Shown here: positions 55,218-64,000 of the stretch, in pieces
How positions within the stretch are numbered: position 1 is the first letter of the stretch
Layout of the letters: each line of letters starts with the position of its first letter
Assembly: GCA_014529385.2 (NCBI GenBank)
Contig: CM043944.1
Span: 80,446,384-80,510,383 of the forward strand
Reading direction: 5' to 3'
DNA from: Adiantum capillus-veneris
Taxonomy: Eukaryota > Streptophyta > Polypodiopsida > Polypodiales > Pteridaceae
Length of the DNA stretch: 64,000 bases
The notes under the pieces: generated by a model
Database searches by the model: none
What the model was told of the DNA's origin: nothing
The model's input: the letters and a program-made list of their open reading frames with translations, nothing else
Made by a program: the position numbers and the translations under genes

Positions 55218-56795
55218 ATGGATGCTGCCACAGCCTCTGTATCTGCACCCACATCCACCCCTTTGTCACGCTTCATTTTCTTCCTCGAGGACACCAAATA
55301 CAAAGGGAAGTTGGACCTCCACACCTTTTTTACTCGTCTCCCTGACCTTGACGCCACAGTTGCCCTTCACATGGATGCATTTGAGGAGATTTCTGCGTTC
55401 ATGGAGGAGCACATCATAAAATATTATGTATCTATCCCCCCACATGCAGGGATCTGGGTGCCTTGCGATCTTTTGCGCTATATACACAAAGGTGATCGCC
55501 CATTCTCCAAGCGGTTGCAACGATTCCAAGAAATTGCAACCGATGCAGGCCATTACTTAGACGAGCAAGCCCCTGGGGTGTCAGCGCTCAAGAAGCGCAA
55601 GTTGGGGGTGGAGTACCTTTCTCGGCTCGCAACATTTATCTTCTTGGTGAGCGAGGAACCTGATTTGGAGGAGCTCCGCTTACCACACCTTCAAGTTGGG
55701 TCCTTTATCAAGGACACCAAGGAGCAGCAGGTTATCCCCATGAATCCTGCAGCGGAAGGAAAAGCACACCGGCTCGAGTACCCTAGGGGTCTTGAGGAAG
55801 TGGTTGAGAAATCCATAGTTGCGGCTAGCCCTAGTGACACTCCAGTGCCACTACCACTGACAGATGTGGCAATCCCAGAGGTAGAAATCAGTCGCTTCTC
55901 CTCAGTGTTAGTGGATGGGGAGGAGTATGTGTTCCTGCATGATTTGGAAAAAGCATTTGGCGTGCGCATGGATGAATGCTTGAGCGTGCTATACAACAGC
56001 AGCAAATGTCCCTTAGACAATACACCAGATGCCCTAGAAAGCAAGCTCTTGCCAGATGGGGACTCTGTTGCTGACACTATTGCAGTTGTATGTGCGGAGG
56101 TCCTGGAAGCAGAGCAGTTGCACGTGGCTGATGAAGATTTCCAAGCCACGCAAGCCAAGGTTGAGGCTGCTAGGATGCCTATGCCATTATGCAACCTCCC
56201 ATCTGATGATCCAAAGCTTGTATCTGTGGTGCATTGGAGCATTGACTTAGATGCAAAGGGAAACAGAGAGGAGGCCGACAAGGAGCAGGAGGTAAAATGT
56301 ATCCTAATTTTCATGTTACTATTTTATCCTTCATTGTCTTTTTTCTTTACCTTCATCGGTTTATGACAGGATGTTGTGGAGGTTGATGATTTTGCTGCAA
56401 GGACGGGTGGCAAGCGGACGGGCTTTGGACCTCAAGCTTCCCTTCCGCATTACCTAGGACAACTCCCCCTTGGTGATGTGGCCATTATCCATAATGAATT
56501 TACTCCCCAAGCCCGTTTTATGACTTGGTCGTTAAAAGCTTTGAGCAAGTTTTTGTGTTTGAGCACCATTGCTCAAACTGCGCATCAAGTGTTCATAGTG
56601 CGTAGATCCCTTGTATGCACAGCGTTTGGCACTGGCTTTCGTGGTAAAGTGCTTGCCCAGATAGAGATGCATGCTTCCATTGGCTCAACTGACCCAAATG
56701 CCATAGCGCAGTCCCTCTTGACTGGGGAGTTGCCTTACGTGCAAAATAGGCACCACGAAATGGTCAAAAAAATTATGAACTCCTCAGATACATGA
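55218..56795 (+). CDS. Two-exon gene, 499 aa, unknown function
   Basis: Exon 1 is 55218-56291, the intron 56292-56369 (78 bp, GT...ACAG), exon 2 56370-56795. The join is in phase 0 (KEQE then DVVEVDDF) and gives 499 residues with no stop. I chose the ATG after the TATA box (MDAATASVSAPTSTPLSRFI). Exon 1 has FIFFLEDTKYKGKLDLHTFF, IPPHAGIWVPCDLLRYIHKG and LKKRKLGVEYLSRLATFIFL. Exon 2 has FGPQASLPHYLGQLPLGDVA and FGTGFRGKVLAQIEMHASIG. No signal peptide or known domain is seen. AATAAA at 56819 could be the poly(A) signal. It may be a host gene or a domesticated element gene. Confidence 0.65.
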
Positions 56796-56930
56796 TGTAA
56801 AATCACCGTGCTGGAAGGAATAAAAAATATTTGAAATTGTCTCTCTCTATATTGCAAATTCTTTTGAATCTGATTTGTCAATCTTGAAGATTGTTTCAAT
56901 TGGTGATATGAATTGTTTTTTGATTGGTGA

Positions 56931-57747
56931 CTTTGTTATTTCAAGTTCTGTATGTAATTGCAGTCAATTTCAGTATATTTGTGCTTTTTAAGTACCCTAG
57001 GGGGTAGATTATCCTATAAGGGGCAAAAAAATTCCTGGCCACAAGGGCGCGCAAATAACCCATCCATCAGTTTTGGATGGGCCATTTGCGCGCCCTTGTG
57101 GCCAGGCATTTTTTTGCCCCTTATAAGCCAATCTACCCCCTAGGGTACTTAAAAAGCACAAATATACTGCAATGGATTGGTTTTGCATCATTCATTTAAA
57201 TGCACCCTTTTTATGGCAATTCCAGCATATGTTCAGACTCAAGGACACTAGAAAAGCTGAAATCAATTATGAAATGAATTTTCCAGCACACTATCACCTC
57301 CTTTAGCTCTACCTAGTACACCCCTCCACCAAAAAGTCCAATTGCATTGGACATTTGAAAAATCCAAATTAATGTTGCATAGACACTTGGTTTCACAATA
57401 TGTTATTTGTTTTGATATCCTATAAGGAATTCAAAGCTTGAAATGACCAAAAAAAGGTGTCCACAAGGATCCATGTAAAATATTGATGCAAAACCAATAG
57501 GTTTTAGTAAATTTGTGCATTTTAAGTACCCTTGGGGGTAGATAAGCCTAAAAAGGGCAGAAAATTAAAGGCCTGACCACAAGGGCAAGCAAATGGCCCA
57601 TCCATCAGTTTTGGATGGGCCATTTGTGCGCCCTTGTGGCCAGGCTTTTTTTGGCCCCTTATAGGCTTATCTACCCCCAAGGGTACTTAAAATGCACAAA
57701 TTTACTGAAATTGACTGCAATTACATACAGAACTTGAAATTACAAAG
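56931..57747. mobile_element. Nested foldback element: two hairpins in an inverted repeat
   Basis: The left half (56931-57192) is an imperfect inverted copy of the right half (57483-57747): CTTTGTTATTTCAAGTTCTG on the left against CTTTGTAATTTCAAGTTCTG as reverse complement of the right. Each half is itself a near-perfect hairpin of about 200 bp (56971-57169 and 57506-57706), with apex CCATCCATCAGTTTTGGATGG in both. The 290-bp spacer is AT-rich and noncoding. No transposase is encoded. The ~60-codon frames mirrored on both strands result from the palindrome. Confidence 0.85.
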
Positions 57748-57848
57748 ATAATAGACAGAGTAGACACAACTGTTGATCATATTGTCATTGGAAAGTAAAA
57801 TCATTACAAAGATAAGGGTGTGCAATACAAAAAGAGGGGTAACTTCGG

Positions 57849-58107
57849 CTAATGCTTGAAGTCTCGTCGCAATCGACGTGCAAGATGCATATATTTTGGC
57901 TGTATTGTCACTCGCTTTGCATGAATGGCGCATAGGTTGGTATCTTCCAACACCGAAATGATCTGGGCCTCTGCAGCTTCTTGAATAGCCTCTAGCGCTA
58001 TTGCTTCCATTCTATACTGATTTCCATAGCTTTGAAGCACCTCCTTCACAGTGCAAGCAAAGGGGGCGCGTCGAATCAAGAGCTCCGTCGTCTTCTGGTA
58101 GTGGCGG
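57849..58107 (-). pseudogene. Divergent histone H3, C-terminal histone-fold part, cut by element F
   Basis: On the minus strand the frame enters from the F LTR edge with HYQKTTELLIRRAPFACTVK (H3 alpha-N region [20 protein letters not shown]), passes EAIQEAAEAQIISVLEDTN and the H3 signature LCAIHAKRVTIQPK, and ends RRLRRDFKH with a stop. Loop 1 has the same length as in canonical H3, unlike most CENH3 proteins. Alpha-1 and loop-1 residues are strongly changed. The N-terminal tail and start are missing, displaced by F at 58108, and should lie right of the window. The remaining part has no stop or frameshift. Confidence 0.85.
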
Positions 58108-59662
58108 TGATGGGGGGCTTTTTACAAGCCAAGCTCCCATACCCCTCTTCTCTCGTCCCCATCCCATGAAAACCCCCTCTTAGGGAGGGAGTGATAAAAG
58201 GCATTGGAAAAAGTAAGAAAAAAATAAATTATGATTATGTAAATATATAAGGAAGGTAAAATAGGCCACCTCATGCCTGCGGGGCAGCCCATCCCCACCT
58301 TCCCTCCTTTTTCTTCACTGTTGCCCCGCCGTGTGTCCCTTTTCCTCTCCTCCACTCAAAAGGTCAACCCCCTCTCTCTTCCCCTTGTCCTTTCTCCTTT
58401 CTCTCTCCCCTCAAGCTACCCCACCCATCACCAATAATACATTCTAACTCACCAATAATGCACCCTAACTCACATGCAACTTATCCTATCTTCAAAAACA
58501 GTATACCCCACCCCCCTTTTCTCTCTCCTATCATATCCCATGACCCAAATACCCCCCTCTCTCTCTAAAGGGCTCCATGTCTCTTGTCTTGTAGCTAAAT
58601 AACCTCCCCCACACTCACACACACTCAGTTTCACTGAAAAAGGTGCCGACAGACCCATCCCCACCCAGTGGTTACCTGATTTTTCTTGTGTTCACACACA
58701 TCTACACACAGATTCACCTCTGAACACACTCCCCTCTTGTAATTACTTTATTCTCCATGTCACCTCTCACTTTTTTCATCAACCCATCTCTCTCTCTTAG
58801 TCTCTCTCTCATGAGACTACTGTTCTGGCACATATACACACAGCCAGACAAGTGGGGCCCACAGTCACATGTCCTATGTAGATAATGATTTCTTCATTTC
58901 TAAATTCTAGAATTTCTCCCCCCTCCTCCCCTATATAAAGAGGGGTCACCATCACACTAAACACACACAACATCACCAAAGAACACACTATGCACTGTGT
59001 GTTCCTAGTGCACACACACACACACCCACACCATCACCATCACCGCAATCACCATGCTCGTCTTGAGCATGACCTCTACACCCTTGGGCTATGGAAGATG
59101 AAGGGAAACTAAATGAAGGATGATGTCTATAACCCTCATGCGAGTCTTCACCATCAACTCCCACCTATCCGCCATGTTCTCTACCACGCTCTCCTTTCTC
59201 ATTCCCCTACCCTATGCTCCCGCTCCCCATTTCATCGCCTTATTCTCTAAATAAAGCTTGAGGTTCTGTGAGTATGTTTTCTTGCAATGTTTTGCCCATG
59301 TGAGGTGTGTGGAATCGCCACCTAGTCTTGTGTTTGGAGTGAGCTTGTTTATGTGTGAAGGGTGTGCGGATTCGCCATCCTTTTGTGGTGCCTAACTACT
59401 AAGCCGCTATACCCCCTCCCTCACTCTCTCTCTCTCTCTCTCTCTCTCACTTGATCTCATTCCCTTTCCTCTTCATCATTACTCCCAAGCATCCATCTCT
59501 CTTGGATGAAAACTTTGTTATGGTGGTGTGTTGTTTGCGTCCTAGCCGCTGAAGCTAGGTGGTGCCCCCTGTTTGCTTTACCATGACAGGCTCGAGGCGG
59601 ACCATTCGGTCCCCGGTGTTTTAGAGGCCTTCGGGGGTTCGGGGTTCGCTTTGCTCCCGTCA
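58108..59662 (+). repeat. 5' LTR of element F (1.56 kb)
   Basis: It starts TGATGGGGGG and ends CCCGTCA. It aligns along its length with the B LTR (11602-13110) and with the 3' LTR of F. Confidence 0.92.
58933..58940 (+). promoter_or_regulatory. TATA box of the F 5' LTR
   Basis: CTATATAAAGAGGGGTCACC, conserved with the 3' LTR (63857) and the B LTR. Confidence 0.62.
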
Positions 59663-59664
59663 TT

Positions 59665-59683
59665 TGGTGCCCCCACTGAGGAT
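59665..59683 (+). other. Primer binding site of element F
   Basis: TGGTGCCCCCACTGAGGAT, two bases after the LTR end. It differs by one base from the A/E motif. Confidence 0.7.
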
Positions 59684-59735
59684 CTTTTCATGAAACGCTT
59701 CATTTTACAAGACTGAAACCCCTAAACTATTGTGA

Positions 59736-60202
59736 ATGGATGAATGGCTAGTAGAATTTGCTAATTGGACGACAGAAGAAGAAGATCTCCAAGCACAACT
59801 AGACGAAATCCGCATCTCCATCGAAGCTCGAGTGCCAGGCATAACAGTAATCGATTTGCAGTGGGAGAGTCAACCAACACGCCAAACCCAGTGGATATAC
59901 ATAGGCCAAGTGCCAAGAAGAAGAAGGAGAAGGTCGAAACCATGTCCGCAACCTACAACCAACCAACCAACAACAAAATGGAAGGAGCTTTGCATAATAG
60001 AGAATCAACACTATTCTACTTTGAGAATTGGGTAACTCAAGTCACCGAGGTAATTATCACAGTCAGTTTTCAAGTCGCACCTGATGCTGCAGCACAGATA
60101 ACAGAAGCATTGGCTCACACTCTCACTAGAGAAACTAGGGATCTACTAAGTTTGTTTCAGGAAAGAACTCCACCCTCTCCCACAAGCTTGGACAATAACT
60201 AA
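59736..60202 (+). pseudogene. Leader ORF of element F
   Basis: The ATG at 59736 opens 99 codons (MDEWLVEFANWTTEEEDLQA...). Comparison with B suggests the real protein then moves to the frame of 59765-60202, with RFAVGESTNTPNPVDIHRPS, VIITVSFQVAPDAAAQITEA and the end SLDNN. The two frames overlap, so this copy is probably frameshifted. No family is recognised. Confidence 0.45.
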
Positions 60203-60219
60203 GCACCTCTAAGCTTCAC

Positions 60220-60417
60220 ATGAATCAGTACAACCTACCTCAAGACAGATCACACATACCAACACGTGTACGCTCAAGGTAATACTGGACTTGAAGGCTC
60301 ACTACCAGCACGTCATTGACACCATGCTGGTTTTTTGAGGTTCTGGCATCAGATCAACCATTTGTCTTACCTTTGGTACAAGGCAATGTACCGTTTGAAG
60401 TTTTAATATATGCCTAG
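60220..60417 (+). pseudogene. Broken pre-gag small ORF of element F
   Basis: ATGAATCAGTACAACCT matches the start of the B small ORF (11045). A 4-bp deletion after TPTRVRS-equivalent codons and an ~11-bp deletion before the FEVLASDQPFVLPL block destroy the frame. The last codons (VLIYA-like, TAG at 60415) are still readable. Confidence 0.65.
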
Positions 60418-60506
60418 TATAAGAGGGTATACACGCCTCCTTGTAAAGAAGAAAAAAAACTTTTGCAAGTTAAGCAGTGTGTCTTTCTAGCTCTCTCTCA
60501 GTAATC

Positions 60507-61661
60507 ATGGCAAGTGTAGCATTTCCAACATTTAAAGGAAAGAAGGGAGAGGATTTGGTAACAAACTTCCTAGATGACTTTGAAGTAGCATGTGTAGTGA
60601 GCAACAAAGATACGGTTGAATCCCGAGTTAGAATCTTTAAGCATCTCATGAAGCTAGAAGCTAAATCATGGTACAATGCACTTCCACAAGCAACCAAGGA
60701 TGACTGGGAACCCTTAAAAACCGCTTTTAAGAGGTGCTTTGGGGGAGGTACCACTTCAGAAAAGTTGTGGGACAAGTTGAGAGACTTGAAGCAGGAGGGT
60801 CTTTTAGAATATGCCACCTATGAGTCCAAATTTGTGGATTTGTGGGAACGGTGGATTGAGTCACTGGAAAGGGGGAAAGCTGCACCCGATTTCCTAAAAA
60901 AAGATCGGTTCATGCATGGCTTATGGCCGCTTCTCAAGGAGAAGGTGAAAGGTAGATTCCCGGCTATGTACGAGTTAGCCGTTGAGATTGCTCGCCTTAA
61001 GGACAAGAAACTGCGAATGAAAGCCAAAGAAACCGAGTCAATAGAAGCAAGAACATCGCGTCGACCAGCAACTACGACAACCACCATTCCACCACCACCA
61101 CCGGCTCTTGGGGTAAGAGATGACCAACAAGATATGTTGGCCCATATTACCGACCAACTGCAGAATTTATCTGTCCACTTAATACAACAAGGGAGGAGTC
61201 AAGAAAGATATCAAGACCCTGGAAGAGCACGACGACAAAACAGGGAGTATCATTGTTACAACTACGGGGAAGATGGCCACGAAATGTACTACTGCCCACA
61301 CTCGAGGAGGCAGAATTTCAATAGAGGGGGGGGACAAAATCAGATCTCTCCACCAAGAGCAAGACCACCGCCACTCAGGCAACCAATCCCACCTGTTCAA
61401 ATCCCACCACCAGCGGTGCAACCACAGCTAGCCACACCAGTTCAACGCCAGTCACCAATGCAACCACCGCCACAATCACCACTTACAATCATCCTACGCC
61501 CACCATTAATTGGTACCCGCACACCAAGTATAATTGGTCTTGCAGAAGAGGTCAAGATGAGTGTAACAGAAGAAGGATCAAGTAAGAAGACTATTCAAAG
61601 AACTGAAGCAGTGGAACAAGAGGTTAAAGAATCAAAAGATGCTACCCAGTGGGGGAGGTAA
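60507..61661 (+). CDS. Element F Gag (384 aa)
   Basis: The ATG at 60507 (MASVAFPTFKGKKGEDLV) is the same start as B. Capsid blocks WYNALPQATKDDW and FVDLWERW are nearly identical to B. The zinc-knuckle-like CYNYGEDGHEMYYC has the same Cys-to-Tyr change as B. After about residue 290 the sequence departs from B: a Pro/Gln-rich stretch (PPVQIPPPAVQPQLATPVQR) and a short charged end replace the protease region. The frame is intact and ends in TGGGGGAGGTAA, overlapping ORF2. Confidence 0.88.
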   Translation: MASVAFPTFKGKKGEDLVTNFLDDFEVACVVSNKDTVESRVRIFKHLMKLEAKSWYNALPQATKDDWEPLKTAFKRCFGGGTTSEKLWDKLRDLKQEGLLEYATYESKFVDLWERWIESLERGKAAPDFLKKDRFMHGLWPLLKEKVKGRFPAMYELAVEIARLKDKKLRMKAKETESIEARTSRRPATTTTTIPPPPPALGVRDDQQDMLAHITDQLQNLSVHLIQQGRSQERYQDPGRARRQNREYHCYNYGEDGHEMYYCPHSRRQNFNRGGGQNQISPPRARPPPLRQPIPPVQIPPPAVQPQLATPVQRQSPMQPPPQSPLTIILRPPLIGTRTPSIIGLAEEVKMSVTEEGSSKKTIQRTEAVEQEVKESKDATQWGR

Positions 61662-62803
61662 GTCAAGAAAATTGTGTTACAACTGTGAGTACATCTTTAA
61701 CCTTGGATGAAATAGGCACCAAAGCGATCAATCGACAGCATTGGGCAGTAAGGGTAAGAAGGTGTAAAGTGTTGATTAGGCCTCGTCAGAGTAAGAGGAA
61801 TGCAAAGGTCATGAAAGATACAAGAGAAGAGGAAAACCAGCCTGCTAGCAAGGCTTTGCAGAAGATGGACAACATATCAAGCAAAGGGGAGGGCTTTGAA
61901 AACGGAAGCCTATGCACCAACATGGACCCAGGACAGTGTAGCAAGCTAAAGGAATCTTGCATCAAGGTAGTTTCACTTGAGGACAATAATGAAGAGGTAA
62001 GTATGACTGAAGGTTTGGAGTTGGCTATTGCTCCAGAGGCTTGGCAGCCGAGCAAGACTTTATTGTGTAGTGTTATAGACTTGGAGATGGGTAATGCCTC
62101 TAGTCTACTGACGGGTGTTATAAACTTGGATATGGGTAATGCCTTCAGTTTATGTGAGGGTGTTCAGAGTATGTTTGATGATCAATATGTTTCCAACCTT
62201 TTAAGGATGTTCCAAACTCCTCCACAACACAGCATTGTGTTTGCATGGGATGCATCAGACCTATGGCTATGGCTAGCCGCTATAACATATAGAGAGAAGA
62301 TCAGCATGGAGATAAGAGCAAAGGAGCCATGGATAGACAAAAGCCTGATAGAATGCAAGAATAAAGACCTCATTCGCAATTTGGTACAATTTTTTACAAA
62401 TAGTGCATCCTCTCTTTGGAGAAAGGTAAGTGGATTACACTTGTATTTAAGCCGCAAGGTAGGTGGCTTGCTATTAGCATCAGTAAAGGAAGCTGACATG
62501 TTTGAGAACACCCAAAAGAAGCATGATATGCTTGCAGTTTTTTCTAGTCATAGTAGTAAGCAGGATTCTGAAGAAAACTTGAGCTCACCACACCAACAAG
62601 GCGGCCATATATGGTGGATTCTTGGTACACTCTTGGGAATCATAATTTTCAGTTCTGTCTTTGCAGGAGCCAAGATGCTCATTTCCCCTCTCGCTACTGG
62701 TGGTTACAAATTTGGTCCAATTTGGCATGAAAATTTTATTGTTCGGACACTGCAGACAATGATCCTATTTTTCACTTGGGATCCAGGAGGACACTGGCAA
62801 TAA
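61628..62803 (+). CDS. Element F ORF2: novel ~384-aa protein with a membrane segment
   Basis: This frame is minus-one relative to gag and overlaps its end. It has no ATG near the overlap, so it would need frameshifting at the G-run (61650-61655) or splicing at AG|GTAAGT (61657). The protein has an internal repeat (VIDLEMGNASSLLTG and VINLDMGNAFSLCEG), a hydrophobic VFAWDASDLWLWLAAI segment and, near residue 321-345, a typical transmembrane stretch IWWILGTLLGIIIFSSVFAG followed by a ~40-residue tail. There is no protease, RT or integrase motif. It resembles the layout of plant env-like ORFs, but no sequence family is recognised; it could be a captured host sequence. Confidence 0.6.
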   Translation, partial: RIKRCYPVGEVSQENCVTTVSTSLTLDEIGTKAINRQHWAVRVRRCKVLIRPRQSKRNAKVMKDTREEENQPASKALQKMDNISSKGEGFENGSLCTNMDPGQCSKLKESCIKVVSLEDNNEEVSMTEGLELAIAPEAWQPSKTLLCSVIDLEMGNASSLLTGVINLDMGNAFSLCEGVQSMFDDQYVSNLLRMFQTPPQHSIVFAWDASDLWLWLAAITYREKISMEIRAKEPWIDKSLIECKNKDLIRNLVQFFTNSASSLWRKVSGLHLYLSRKVGGLLLASVKEADMFENTQKKHDMLAVFSSHSSKQDSEENLSSPHQQGGHIWWILGTLLGIIIFSSVFAGAKMLISPLATGGYKFGPIWHENFIVRTLQTMILFFTWDPGGHWQ

Positions 62804-63024
62804 GTTTTGGAATCCATGGGCTTCCCCTTTAATCAACCGACACTATTCCAAGCAACAAGCTATCACTCGGACCTGTTACAGATTCATGAATATCCTAGAA
62901 ATCTCACCAATGGCCAAATGGAATGGCTAGTTCAAAAGGCAACTCGATATCGGATCCTACAGCTAAGCGGAAGAAGAAACAGAGCTAGAGACATGAATGC
63001 CTCTAGCCAAAAGGGGAGGGCTAA
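62804..63024 (+). other. Element F 3' untranslated part with polypurine tract
   Basis: After TAA (62801) the same frame stays open to the LTR (VLESMGFPFNQPTLF...), and an overlapping frame reads NKFWNPWASPLINRHYSKQQ. Which of these, if any, was coding is unclear. AAAAGGGGAGGGCTAA (63009-63024) is the polypurine tract directly before the 3' LTR. Confidence 0.6.
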
Positions 63025-64000
63025 TGATGGGGGCTTTTCACAAGCCAAGCTCCCATACCCCTCTTCTCTCATCCCCATCCCATGAAAACCCCCTCTTAGG
63101 GAGGGAGTGATAAAAGGCATTGGAAAAAAGTAAGAAAAAAAAAAGTATGATTATTTAAATATATAAGGAAGGTAAAATAGGCCACCTCATGCGTGCGGGG
63201 CAGCCCATCCCCACCTTCCCTCCTTTTTCTTCATTGTTGCCCCGCCGTGTGTCCCTTTTCCTCTCCTACTCTCAAAAGGTCAACCCCCTCTCTCTTCCCC
63301 TTGTCCTTTCTCCTTTCTCTCTCCCCTCAAGCTACCCCACCCCTCACCAACAATACATTCTAACTCACCAATAATGCACCCTAACTCACATGCAACTTAT
63401 CCTATCTTCCAAAACAGTATACCCCACCCCCCTTTTCTCTCTCCTATCATATCCCATGACCCAAATACCCCCCTCTCTCTCTAAAGGGCGCCATGTCTCT
63501 TGTCTTGTAGCTAAGTAACCTCCCGCACACTCACACACACTCAGTTTCACTGAAAAAGGTGTCCACAGACCCATCCCCACCCGGTGGTTACCTGATTTTT
63601 CTTGTGTTCACACACATCTGCACACAGATTCACCTCTGAACACACTCCCCTCTCTCCCCTCTTGTAATTACTTTATTCTCCATGTCACCTCTCACTTTTT
63701 TCATCAACCCATCTCTCTCTCTTAGTCTCTCTCTCATGAGACTGCTGTTCTGGCACATATACACACAGCCAGACAAGTGGGGCCCACAGTCACATGGCCT
63801 ATGTAGATAATGATTTCTTCATTTCTAAATTCTAGAATTTCTCCCCCCTCCTCCCCTATATAAAGAGGGGTCACCATCACACTAAACACACACAACATCA
63901 CCAAGAACACACTATGCAATGTGTGTGCCTAGTGCACACACACACACACACACACACCATCACCATCACCGCAATCACCATGCTCGTCTTGAGCATGACC
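63025..64000 (+). repeat. 3' LTR of element F, cut by the window end
   Basis: TGATGGGGGCTTTTCACAAG begins the LTR. The first 976 bp align closely with the 5' LTR from 58108, with scattered substitutions and small indels. The H3 N-terminal exon part is expected after its end. Confidence 0.92.
63857..63865 (+). promoter_or_regulatory. TATA box of the F 3' LTR
   Basis: TATATAAAG in the same context as 58933. It would fire into the displaced histone H3 sequence on the right, antisense to that gene. Confidence 0.6.

Larger units (their letters stand above)
58108..64000 (+). mobile_element. Element F: non-autonomous LTR retrotransposon with gag and a novel ORF, no pol
   Basis: 5' LTR 58108-59662, primer site, leader, broken small ORF, gag, ORF2 with a membrane segment, polypurine tract, 3' LTR from 63025 to beyond the window end. 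The internal region is only 3362 bp. LTR, leader and the first ~290 residues of Gag match element B closely, but protease, RT, RNase H and integrase are absent. It inserted into the histone H3 gene. Confidence 0.9.

Noticed and set aside
56958-57191. Two ~60-codon frames on opposite strands with almost the same protein
   Set aside because: They mirror each other because the DNA is a hairpin; there is no start context or conservation beyond the palindrome.
57849-58107. Calling the H3 variant a centromeric CENH3
   Set aside because: Loop 1 has the canonical H3 length and the alpha-2 region is H3-like; the tail that would help is outside the window.
62807-63085. A 92-codon frame after F ORF2
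   Set aside because: It runs into the 3' LTR, so its end is not protein-defined; it may be the tail of ORF2 after a stop, and is noted within the untranslated entry.

Overview
This is a gene-poor, repeat-rich window of a plant nuclear genome. It holds nested Ty3/gypsy LTR retrotransposons, a LINE, a Ty1/copia remnant, a MITE-like insert, a foldback element and long (GA)n/(CT)n microsatellites. TATA-bearing LTRs, dual-RNase-H (Tat-like) gypsy elements and short GT-AG introns point to a land plant with a large genome. A fern or other non-flowering plant is my guess, with low confidence. I saw no tRNA, rRNA or CRISPR.

Layout. 1-4573 (-): element A, the 5' part of a Tat-like gypsy element with a 2.7 kb LTR. 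4574-6838 (+): copy C, an LTR of the same family cut at its 5' side by A. 6839-13110 (-): element B, a second Tat-like family, cut by C inside its second RNase H. 13111-13858 (-): an orphan gene remnant cut by B. 13859-17300: microsatellites and nothing I recognise. 17362-20889 (-): a broken LINE with a GA array at each end. 20947-25175: a copia remnant and a gypsy integrase fragment. 25177-27677 (+): element G, a decayed gypsy gag. 27678-53340 (+): element D, an odd gypsy element split at 38363/49259 by element E. E (38364-49258, +) is a full-length relative of A and C with both LTRs and a 4-bp target duplication. 53341-58107: a small gene island with two unrecognised plus-strand genes, a nested foldback element and a minus-strand divergent histone H3. 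The H3 gene is cut by element F (58108-64000, +). F carries B-type LTRs and gag but has a novel membrane-anchored ORF where pol should be.

Most notable: (1) a family of ~70-residue proteins encoded between the primer binding site and gag in both Tat-like families, tandemly duplicated in A and E, with one member identical in protein between A and E although the DNA differs at six synonymous sites; (2) element F, gag plus a membrane-segment ORF and no pol; (3) element D, with a duplicated integrase zinc module and a second retropepsin-like domain after integrase; (4) a palindrome recurring every ~255-290 bp on both flanks of D; (5) a divergent histone H3 gene interrupted by F; (6) a foldback element whose two arms are each a hairpin.

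The autonomous elements are all damaged here by stops, frameshifts or insertions. E is the most complete: it has intact integrase and RT catalytic residues but two in-frame stops and two frameshifts. All alignments were done by eye between copies in the window.
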